Shown: positions 7,201 to 14,225 of the stretch, one piece after another | Position numbering within the stretch: position 1 is the stretch's first letter | Layout: the number at the start of each line of letters is the position of its first letter | Program-made: the position numbers and the translations under genes | Notes under the pieces: generated by a model | Database searches by the model: none | Told to the model about the DNA's origin: nothing | Seen by the model: the letters and a program-made list of their open reading frames with translations, nothing else | Assembly: GCA_038226665.1 (NCBI GenBank) | Contig: JBBRQI010000004.1 | Span: 1-64,000 of the forward strand | Direction: 5' to 3' | DNA: 64,000 nt | DNA from: SZAS-103 sp038226665 | GTDB taxonomy: Bacteria; Pseudomonadota; Gammaproteobacteria; Xanthomonadales; Xanthomonadaceae

Positions 7201-8577
7201 GTGGCCAAAGCCAAGACCGCTTACGTGTGCTCCGAATGCGGGGCCGATTTCAACAAATGGCAGGGCCAATGCGGCGAGTGCGGCGCGTGGAACACGCTGT
7301 CTGAGATCGTGATCGAACCGGCTGGTAGCGCACCGAAAATTCAGTCGCGCGGAAGCTATGCGGGCGCGGGCGATGCACCCAGGATCGTTTCCTTGCGAAG
7401 CGTCGGCGACGTCGAGCAGCCGCGCACGCTGACCGGCATCGGTGAGTTCGACCGCGTGCTCGGAGGCGGCCTTGTCGAAGGGTCGGTCGTGCTGGTCGGC
7501 GGCGATCCTGGCATCGGTAAATCAACGCTGTTGTTGCAGGCGCTTGCGTCGCTGGGTTCGCGTTTGTCGGGTTTGTATGTGACCGGCGAAGAGAGCCTCG
7601 CGCAGGTCGCGGCGCGCGGCCGTCGTTTGGGCCTGTCGCTCGACGGACTCGATGCCCTTGCCGAAACCTGCGTCGAACGCATCCTCGCGCAGGCGCAAGC
7701 TGCAAAACCGAAGCTCATCGTCGCCGATTCGATCCAGACTTTGTGGAGCGAGCAACTCACTGCGGCACCGGGCTCGGTATCGCAGGTGCGCGAGAGCGCG
7801 GCACGGCTGGTGCGTTACGCGAAGGAAACCGGAACCTCGGTGTTCCTGATCGGCCATGTCACCAAGGATGGCGGCATCGCGGGTCCGCGCGTGCTTGAAC
7901 ACATGGTCGATGCGGTGTTGTACTTCGAGGGCGAGAGTGGCTCGCGTTTCCGCGTCCTGCGCGCGTTCAAGAACCGCTTCGGCGCGGTCAACGAACTCGG
8001 CGTGTTCGCGATGGGCGACAAGGGCCTGCGCGAAGTGCCGAATCCATCGGCGATCTTTTTATCCGGGTCTTCGACGCCGCAATCCGGCAGTGCAGTGATG
8101 GTCACCCGCGAAGGCACGCGGCCATTGCTGGTCGAGGTGCAGGCGCTGGTCGATCACTCGCCGCTGGCGAATCCGCGTCGCGTAACTTTGGGCTTGGAAC
8201 AGAATCGCCTCGCGATGCTGCTTGCCGTGTTGCATCGGCACGGAGGCATTGGCGTCTTCGATCAGGACGTGTTCGTCAACGTCGTCGGCGGCATTCGCGT
8301 GCAGGAAACCGCAGCCGATCTTCCGGTGCTGCTCGCGGTGCTCAGTTCGTTGCGCGACAAACCGCTCGCCGAGAAGACCGTGGTGTTCGGCGAAGTCGGC
8401 TTGTCCGGTGAAATCCGCCCGGTGCCGAACGGCGAGGAACGCCTGAAGGAAGCCGCGACGCACGGTTTCAAGCGCGCGATCGTGCCGAAGGCGAACGCGC
8501 CCAAGCGCGGCAAGGTCGGCGAGATGGAAGTGATCGGGGTAGATCGGTTGGCAGAGGCGCTGGAACATGCGATTTGA
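7201..8577 (+). CDS. radA: DNA repair protein RadA
   Basis: 458 residues, GTG start. A C4 zinc finger (C10, C13, C24, C27) is followed by a RecA-like ATPase with Walker A GGDPGIGKST (100-109), the RadA-specific KNRFG motif (257-261), and a Lon-like C-terminal domain. RadA is a hexameric branch-migration motor in recombinational repair. The length is normal for the family. It is transcribed away from the tRNA-Thr element, so it marks the start of the core genome. Confidence 0.97.
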   Translation: MAKAKTAYVCSECGADFNKWQGQCGECGAWNTLSEIVIEPAGSAPKIQSRGSYAGAGDAPRIVSLRSVGDVEQPRTLTGIGEFDRVLGGGLVEGSVVLVGGDPGIGKSTLLLQALASLGSRLSGLYVTGEESLAQVAARGRRLGLSLDGLDALAETCVERILAQAQAAKPKLIVADSIQTLWSEQLTAAPGSVSQVRESAARLVRYAKETGTSVFLIGHVTKDGGIAGPRVLEHMVDAVLYFEGESGSRFRVLRAFKNRFGAVNELGVFAMGDKGLREVPNPSAIFLSGSSTPQSGSAVMVTREGTRPLLVEVQALVDHSPLANPRRVTLGLEQNRLAMLLAVLHRHGGIGVFDQDVFVNVVGGIRVQETAADLPVLLAVLSSLRDKPLAEKTVVFGEVGLSGEIRPVPNGEERLKEAATHGFKRAIVPKANAPKRGKVGEMEVIGVDRLAEALEHAI

Positions 8578-8579
8578 TA

Positions 8580-8969
8580 TCAACCGCCCAATCGTTTTGC
8601 AAATTGCTCTGGAGACATCGAAAAGAATGCGGTGATTTCCGATTCCATCGAAGCTTGGTCTTTGAGTGTTTTCTCAATCGAGATCGTCGCGTTTCCCAGC
8701 CTGCTCAGCCAAGATCCACCTGTGCGAGGCGCTTCGAATCGCAACGAAATATCGGAGAATCCGTTGATGCACAGTTCGATGAATGTTTTCTCGCTCCGTG
8801 AATAGCCGAACATCGTATCGGCGACAGCTTCCTCGGCAGTCTCGTACTTCTTCCCGGACTTTGAGTAATACGTTTGCGCGATTTCCAGGGCTCGCTCCAA
8901 CGACACGAAGTCTTCTTCCTTCGTTTTCAGTGCAGGAGTGGTGGAGTACCAACGCAATAGTTCGGACAC
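8580..8969 (-). CDS. Hypothetical protein, 129 residues
   Basis: Starts at a GTG (VSELLRWYSTTPALKTKEED) with a GAGGAG ribosome binding site 7 bases upstream. The composition is normal for a soluble protein; it includes YETAEEAVADTMFGYSRS and a C-terminus MSPEQFAKRLGG. No family recognised. It ends 2 bases from radA in convergent orientation and follows the ypjD-like gene by 11 bases, so it is probably co-transcribed with it. A long in-frame extension upstream lies antisense-like in another frame of the ypjD-like gene and is rejected. Confidence 0.7.
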   Translation of the reverse strand: MSELLRWYSTTPALKTKEEDFVSLERALEIAQTYYSKSGKKYETAEEAVADTMFGYSRSEKTFIELCINGFSDISLRFEAPRTGGSWLSRLGNATISIEKTLKDQASMESEITAFFSMSPEQFAKRLGG

Positions 8970-8980
8970 TAACGCACTCC

Positions 8981-9787
8981 TCAGGTTCGATGCAGTAGAA
9001 GTTCCAGCACGAATTTGCTGCCGAAGAACGCCAGCAGCAGCAGCGCCATCGCACTCAAGGTGAATTTCACCGCGCGCGGGCCGCGCCAGCCGTGACGCCA
9101 GCGGCCGATCAGCAGCCAGCCGAACACCAGCCACGACAGCACCGACAGCACCGTCTTGTGCCACAGGTGCTGGGCGAGCAGGTTGTCCACGAACAGCATG
9201 CCGGTCACCAGCACCAGCGTGAGCAGGACAAAGCCTGCGCCGATGCTGCGGAACAGCAATTGTTCGAGTTGCGTCAGCGGCGGCAACGCGCGCAACCAGC
9301 CGTGGATCTGGCGCTGGCGCAGGGCGCGCTCCTGGAACCACAGCATCAACGCGAGCAACGCTGCCAGCGACAAGGTTGCGAAGGCGAGCAATGCGAGCCA
9401 TGCATGCAACTGCAATTGCCAGTCGAGATTCTCGACGTGCAGGTGACCGTAGAAGTGGTACAGCGCAAGCATCGCTGCGGCGAGCGGATACACGATGACG
9501 CCGAGCGTCTGCAATTGCTGCCGCCACGCCGTGGCCGTGGTCAACGCGGCCATGCCGAGCGTCACCAGCGACAGCGCCGCGAAGAAGTGCATGTCCGGGC
9601 CGCCCGAATCGCGCCACGCGATCGCGTGCATCGTGACGTGTCCGATCACCGCGAGCGTTGCAAACACGATCGCAATGCGGCGATAGCGCGGGCGACGAGC
9701 AGCGCCATCGCCATCGGACACCCACGCAACGCTCGCCGCAGTCGCAAGCAGATAGGCGCAGACGATGAGGGCGAGCAGGGCGGTCAT
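8981..9787 (-). CDS. YpjD/CcsA-like membrane protein (cytochrome c assembly family)
   Basis: 268 residues from MTALLALIVCAYLLATAASV, with about eight membrane helices. The WxWD region of true CcsA/CcmC is not evident, but histidines in helices (AIGHVTMHAIAW, LHAWLALLAF, LLAQHLWHKTV) fit the cytochrome c assembly family, subgroup YpjD. YpjD genes stand divergent from ffh in many gammaproteobacteria, exactly as here. The function in haem handling or SRP-related membrane insertion is not settled. Confidence 0.85.
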   Translation of the reverse strand: MTALLALIVCAYLLATAASVAWVSDGDGAARRPRYRRIAIVFATLAVIGHVTMHAIAWRDSGGPDMHFFAALSLVTLGMAALTTATAWRQQLQTLGVIVYPLAAAMLALYHFYGHLHVENLDWQLQLHAWLALLAFATLSLAALLALMLWFQERALRQRQIHGWLRALPPLTQLEQLLFRSIGAGFVLLTLVLVTGMLFVDNLLAQHLWHKTVLSVLSWLVFGWLLIGRWRHGWRGPRAVKFTLSAMALLLLAFFGSKFVLELLLHRT

Positions 9788-9813
9788 CCTGAGAGTGTGG
9801 CATAGGCCGCTCA

Positions 9814-9853
9814 AGCGCATCCATGCGCTCGCGGCACTGGTCCATCCATGGAC
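9814..9853. repeat. Two GGAT hairpins between ypjD-like gene and ffh
   Basis: AGCGCAT-CC-ATGCGCT (9814-9829) and GTCCAT-CC-ATGGAC (9840-9853) are consecutive perfect inverted repeats that on the minus strand read stem-CATGGATG-stem. The stems differ but stay self-complementary. Related hairpins occur at 37774, 38116, 40374-40478 and 46070-46170. Confidence 0.6.
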
Positions 9854-9938
9854 GGCGCGACGAGGATGCGCGAACGCAAGCCGGGCGAACGAATCCCTGC
9901 GCTATACTTCGCGACCCTATTCCTTAGTGCATTCGACC

Positions 9939-11336
9939 ATGTTCGAGTCGTTGACCCAGCGTCTTTCCGGCACCATTCAGCGCCTGCGCGGAAAAGGCCG
10001 CCTGACCGAGGACAACATCCGCGAGGCGTTGCGCGAAGTGCGCATCGCTTTGCTCGAAGCCGACGTCGCGCTGCCGGTCGTTAAGGCGCTGATCGAGCGC
10101 ATCAAGGTGCGCGCGATCGGCCATGAAGTATTGAAGTCGCTGACTCCGGGCCAGGCGCTCGTCAAGGTCGTGCGCGACGAACTGGCTGCGGTGATGGGTT
10201 CGACGGCGAACGATCTGAACCTCAACGTGCCGGCGCCCGTGGTGATCCTGATGGCCGGCTTGCAAGGCGCGGGCAAGACGACGACTGTTGCAAAGCTTGC
10301 CAAGCATCTGAAGGAACGCCGCAAGAAAAAGGTGATGGTGGTTAGCTGCGACGTCTATCGCCCGGCCGCGATCAAGCAACTCGAAATGCTCGCGCAGCAG
10401 GTTGGCGCGTTGTTCCATCCATCCGACTTGACGCAGACCCCGGCCGCCATTGCGCATTCCGCGATCGACGCGGCGCGCAAGAACTTCGCCGACGTACTGA
10501 TCGTCGATACCGCCGGCCGTCTTGCGATCGACGCGGCGATGATGGACGAGATCAAGGCGCTGCACGCCGCGATCCATCCGGCCGAAACCCTGTTCGTGGT
10601 CGACGCGATGACCGGCCAGGATGCGGCAAATACGGCGAAGGCTTTCAGCGAAGCATTGCCGCTGACTGGCGTCGTGCTGACCAAGACCGATGGCGATGCG
10701 CGCGGCGGCGCGGCCTTGTCGGTGCGCTACATCACCGGCAAACCGATCAAGTTCATCGGCGTCGGCGAGAAGCCCGATGGCCTCGATGTATTCCATCCGG
10801 ACCGCGCGGCCGGCCGCATCCTCGACATGGGCGACGTGCTGTCGCTGGTCGAGCAGGTCGAGCAGCAGGTCGACAAGGACAAGGCGCAGAAGCTCGCCGA
10901 GAAGGTCGCCAAGGGCAAGAAGTTCGACCTCAACGACATGCGCGACCAGCTCGAGCAGATGCAGAACATGGGCGGCATTGGCGCGCTGATGGACAAGCTG
11001 CCCGGTCTTGCCAATGTTTCGGAAGGGGTCAAGAGCCAGGTCACTGGCAAGGAAGTGCCGCGGATGATCGCGATGATCAATTCGATGACCAAGAAGGAGC
11101 GCCGGCATCCGGCGTTGCTCAACGGCTCGCGGCGTGCGCGCATTGCGCGCGGTTCGGGGACGACGCCGCAAGACATCAATCGCTTGATGAAGCAGTTCAT
11201 GCAGATGGAAAAGATGATGACCAAACTCTCCATGTTCGGCGTGAAGGGCATGATGCGCGGACTGAAAGGCGCGATGGGTCTCGGCGGCCCGGGCGGGGGC
11301 GGATTCACCGGTTTCGGGGGCGGACAGCCGCAGTAA
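9939..11336 (+). CDS. ffh: Signal recognition particle protein Ffh
   Basis: 465 residues starting MFESLTQRLSGTIQRLRGKG. It has the four-helix N domain, a G domain with GLQGAGKTTT (107-116), DTAGR and TKTDGDARGG, and a methionine-rich M domain (MKQFMQMEKMMTKLSMFGVKG) ending in a glycine-rich tail. It binds 4.5S RNA and signal sequences and docks with FtsY at the membrane. The ATG at 9939 matches the family N-terminus; a TATACT box at 9903-9908 could be its -10 element. It lies upstream of the rpsP operon. Confidence 0.98.
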   Translation: MFESLTQRLSGTIQRLRGKGRLTEDNIREALREVRIALLEADVALPVVKALIERIKVRAIGHEVLKSLTPGQALVKVVRDELAAVMGSTANDLNLNVPAPVVILMAGLQGAGKTTTVAKLAKHLKERRKKKVMVVSCDVYRPAAIKQLEMLAQQVGALFHPSDLTQTPAAIAHSAIDAARKNFADVLIVDTAGRLAIDAAMMDEIKALHAAIHPAETLFVVDAMTGQDAANTAKAFSEALPLTGVVLTKTDGDARGGAALSVRYITGKPIKFIGVGEKPDGLDVFHPDRAAGRILDMGDVLSLVEQVEQQVDKDKAQKLAEKVAKGKKFDLNDMRDQLEQMQNMGGIGALMDKLPGLANVSEGVKSQVTGKEVPRMIAMINSMTKKERRHPALLNGSRRARIARGSGTTPQDINRLMKQFMQMEKMMTKLSMFGVKGMMRGLKGAMGLGGPGGGGFTGFGGGQPQ

Positions 11337-11463
11337 TTTCGCTGGCCCCCTGTTTCCGCCTAGGCAGACCAGGGGTTCCGCCATGGTACCGGAATGGGTT
11401 ATCCTAATGTGGCTACCGTCCGTGCGCATGCCGGCCGGCCCGACACTTTCACCGAGACATACC

Positions 11464-11718
11464 ATGGTCAAGATTCGTCTGACTCGCGGCGGCGCAAAGA
11501 AGCGTCCGTTCTATCACATCGTGGCGACCGACCAGCGCAAGAAGCGCGATGGTCGCTCGCTCGAGCGCCTGGGTTACTACAACCCGATCGCCGGCGCCAA
11601 CGAAAAGCGCATCGAGCTCGACACCGCCCGCGTCCAGCATTGGCTGAGCGAAGGCGCGCAGATGACCGACAAGGTGCGCATGCTGTTCAAGGAAGCATCG
11701 CAGCCCAAGGCCGCGTGA
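11464..11718 (+). CDS. rpsP: 30S ribosomal protein S16
   Basis: 84 residues, MVKIRLTRGGAKKRPFYHIV, the standard S16 start. First gene of the rpsP-rimM-trmD-rplS operon. A TATCCT box at 11400-11405 may be a promoter, with only a poor -35. Confidence 0.98.
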   Translation: MVKIRLTRGGAKKRPFYHIVATDQRKKRDGRSLERLGYYNPIAGANEKRIELDTARVQHWLSEGAQMTDKVRMLFKEASQPKAA

Positions 11719-11734
11719 TGCTGGCGGGTTGCGC

Positions 11735-12292
11735 GTGAGCGCGACCGCAGACGACCGGCTCTCCGGTCCGTCCCACGCGAATCGCCCGGCTGCGGATCGA
11801 CCCATTCTGCTCGGACGTATTTCCGGCGTATTCGGCGTGCGTGGCGAGATCAAGATCGAATCCTGGACCGATCCCCGCGAAGCGATCTTCCGCTATCAAC
11901 CGTGGACGCTCGTGCGTGGTGGCGTTTCGTCGCTAATGGCCGGTGTGCGTGGACGCAACCATGGCCTCGCGTTGGTGGCTTCCATTCCCGGCATCGACGA
12001 TCGTGACCTTGCGCAGCAACTGATCGGTTCCGAGATCAACATTCCGCGCAGTGCATTGCCGCCGCCGAAACCCGGCGAGTATTACTGGGTCGACCTCGAA
12101 GGCCTGGATGTCCTGACTATCGATGGCGTCGCGCTCGGCACCGTATCCCATCTGTTCGACACTGGCGCGAACCCGGTGCTGGTCGTGCAGGGCGATCGCG
12201 AGCGGTTGGTTCCGTTCGTGCAGCCGCAATACGTGACCGAGGTGGATTTCGACGCGCGCCGGATTGTTGTCGATTGGGATCCGGATTTCTGA
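11735..12292 (+). CDS. rimM: 16S rRNA processing protein RimM
   Basis: 185 residues. The RimM N-domain begins at ILLGRISGVFGVRGEIKIES, and the PRC-barrel shows EYYWVDLEGLDV and VPFVQPQYVTEVD. It assists maturation of the 30S head and binds S19. A GTG at 11735 is preferred; a TTG two codons upstream is also in frame. The 16 bases after rpsP fit a single operon. Confidence 0.95.
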   Translation: MSATADDRLSGPSHANRPAADRPILLGRISGVFGVRGEIKIESWTDPREAIFRYQPWTLVRGGVSSLMAGVRGRNHGLALVASIPGIDDRDLAQQLIGSEINIPRSALPPPKPGEYYWVDLEGLDVLTIDGVALGTVSHLFDTGANPVLVVQGDRERLVPFVQPQYVTEVDFDARRIVVDWDPDF

Positions 12293-12302
12293 AGTCCGCA
12301 CC

Positions 12303-13160
12303 ATGCGCCTCGACGTGATCACTTTGTTTCCGGACTTCATGCGCCAGTGCGCGGACGTCGGCGTGGTCGGGCGCGCACGCGAGCGCGGGCTACTGCAACT
12401 GGAAACATGGAATCCGCGCGACTACGCGAGCGGGAATTACCGCCGTGTCGATGATCGCCCGTTCGGCGGCGGTCCCGGCATGCTGATGCTGATCGAGCCA
12501 TTGCGCGCGTGCATCGATGCAGCACGCGCGGCTGCCGCACACGTGGAAGCAGCACATGTGACAGTAGAGCCAGCGCCATTGATCTACCTCAGCCCGCAGG
12601 GCGAGCGCCTGACCCAGGCCATGGTGCGTCGGCTTGCCGCAAAGCCGCGCCTGCTCTTGCTGTGCGGGCGCTACGAGGGAATCGACGAACGCTTGATCGC
12701 GCGTGAAGTCGATGAAGAAATCTCGATCGGCGATTACGTGCTGTCCGGCGGCGAACTCGCCGCAGCAGTGCTGCTCGATGCGATCGGCCGCTTGCAGGAC
12801 GGCGCGCTGAACGATGCCGAATCGGCGGCGCAGGATTCGTTCGAGGACGGCCTGCTGGATTGCCCGCACTACACGCGTTCGGACAGCGAAGGGACGCAGG
12901 GTATTCCCGGCGTGCTGATGTCCGGCGACCACGCCGCGATCCGTCGCTGGCGGCGCCAGCAATCATTGGGCCGTACCTGGCTGCGCCGCCCGGACATGCT
13001 GGCGCGGGTACAGATGAGCAAGGACGATCGCGCTTTGCTGGAAGCCTTCCGGCGCGAATGGCTGTCCATATCCACGAATGCATCGGATTCGTCCGATTTT
13101 GACTCGTTGGATTTGGATTTGTCCGATGCGGATTTGTCCAGTCAAGGGCCGAAACCCTAG
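12303..13160 (+). CDS. trmD: tRNA (guanine-N1)-methyltransferase TrmD
   Basis: 285 residues from MRLDVITLFPDFMRQCADVG. The SPOUT trefoil knot is recognised by LLLLCGRYEGIDERLI and EEISIGDYVLSGGELAA, and the C-terminal helical domain by HYTRSD. It makes m1G37 in tRNAs reading CNN and some other codons. The last 26 residues form an extra D/S/L tail (SSDFDSLDLDLSDADLSS) encoded by a repetitive gat-ttg tract; this lies beyond the usual end of the family. Confidence 0.96.
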   Translation: MRLDVITLFPDFMRQCADVGVVGRARERGLLQLETWNPRDYASGNYRRVDDRPFGGGPGMLMLIEPLRACIDAARAAAAHVEAAHVTVEPAPLIYLSPQGERLTQAMVRRLAAKPRLLLLCGRYEGIDERLIAREVDEEISIGDYVLSGGELAAAVLLDAIGRLQDGALNDAESAAQDSFEDGLLDCPHYTRSDSEGTQGIPGVLMSGDHAAIRRWRRQQSLGRTWLRRPDMLARVQMSKDDRALLEAFRREWLSISTNASDSSDFDSLDLDLSDADLSSQGPKP

Positions 13161-13238
13161 CCAGCAGGCGATCGCATCGGCTACACTATGCGACTTCCTG
13201 CCGGGCCCCGCCTCGGCACCATCGAACGGTACCGTGCC

Positions 13239-13631
13239 ATGAACAAGCTCCTCCAGCAATTCGAAGCCGATCAGATCACCCGCCAGATGCCCGAGTTCGG
13301 CCCCGGCGACACCGTCGTGGTGAACGTCAAGGTCAAGGAAGGCAACCGCGAGCGCGTGCAGGCTTACGAAGGCGTCGTCATCGCGATCAAGAATCGCGGC
13401 CTGAATTCGGCTTTCACGGTGCGCAAGATGTCGCATGGTTTCGGCGTCGAGCGCGTGTTCCAGACGCACAGCGCGATCATCGATTCGGTCGAGGTCAAGC
13501 GTCGCGGCAAGGTGCGTGCCGGCAAGCTGTATTACCTGCGCGAGCTCGAAGGCAAGAAGGCGCGCATCAAGGAAGACCTCGCCGGAAACGCCGCTGCGAA
13601 AGCCAAGGCAGCCGCTGCTTCTGCCAAGTAA
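13239..13631 (+). CDS. rplS: 50S ribosomal protein L19
   Basis: 130 residues, MNKLLQQFEADQITRQMPEF, with the L19 core GDTVVVNVKVKEG and a lysine/alanine-rich C-terminal extension typical of this order. Last gene of the operon, followed by a hairpin at 13656. The ATG at 13239 is the conserved start. Confidence 0.98.
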   Translation: MNKLLQQFEADQITRQMPEFGPGDTVVVNVKVKEGNRERVQAYEGVVIAIKNRGLNSAFTVRKMSHGFGVERVFQTHSAIIDSVEVKRRGKVRAGKLYYLRELEGKKARIKEDLAGNAAAKAKAAAASAK

Positions 13632-13655
13632 TCGTCTTCACGTTGCAGTTTCGCA

Positions 13656-13677
13656 AACGGCCGCCGATGCGGCCGTT
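13656..13677 (+). terminator. Hairpin after rplS
   Basis: AACGGCCGC-CGAT-GCGGCCGTT is a perfect 9-bp stem with a 4-base loop 25 bases after the rplS stop. The following bases (ctgctg) are not T-rich, so termination is likely but not certain. Confidence 0.5.
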
Positions 13678-13755
13678 CTGCTGTGGTGCGCATGGCCGAA
13701 AAAGCTCCCTGCATTTTCGTCGATGATGGTGCGACTCCGCATTCCAGGAATGATG

Positions 13756-14181
13756 ATGGCAGTCGCCAGGAACAAGTCCGAAACGAGCTCGTCGCAAGAT
13801 GGCGTGCGCCTCGACCTATGGTTATGGGCCGCGCGTTTTTTCAAGACGCGTGCGCTGGCCAAGCATGCCATCGAGGTTGGCAAGGTCGATGTGAATTCGC
13901 AGCCAGGAAAGCCGGCGACGTTGTTGCGCGCTGGCGAAACGCTGCGCATCGCGCGTGGCGAGGAGCGCTTCGAAGTGGTCGTGTTCGCACTCTCGGCCCA
14001 GCGCGGCCCAGCCAACATCGCACAAACGCTGTACCGCGAAACCGATGCGTCGCGCACTGCGCGCGACCTTGAACGCGAGCGTCGCCGTATGGAAGCGACC
14101 GGGTACCAGGCGCCGCTTGGCAAGCCCGACAAGCGTGCACGCCGGTTGATCCGCGCGCTTGGCGATATCGACACGCTGTAG
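13756..14181 (+). CDS. hslR: Heat-shock protein 15 (S4-domain RNA-binding protein)
   Basis: 141 residues from MAVARNKSETSSSQDGVRLD. The S4 fold is clear: VRLDLWLWAARFFKTRALAK, then GKVDVN and LRAGETLRIARG. Hsp15 binds free 50S subunits carrying a stalled nascent chain. An AGGA box lies 6 bases before the third of three consecutive ATG codons (13750, 13753, 13756), so 13756 is chosen. It converges on mutS, leaving 44 bases between the two stops. Confidence 0.9.
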   Translation: MAVARNKSETSSSQDGVRLDLWLWAARFFKTRALAKHAIEVGKVDVNSQPGKPATLLRAGETLRIARGEERFEVVVFALSAQRGPANIAQTLYRETDASRTARDLERERRRMEATGYQAPLGKPDKRARRLIRALGDIDTL

Positions 14182-14225
14182 GGCAGCCTCGGAACAAGCG
14201 CTGGACGAATGGCACAGCGGATGGA

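Noticed and set aside
8970..9845. Extension of the 129-residue protein upstream
   Set aside because: It is out of frame with, and overlaps, the ypjD-like gene; a GAGGAG site and GTG mark 8969 as the start.
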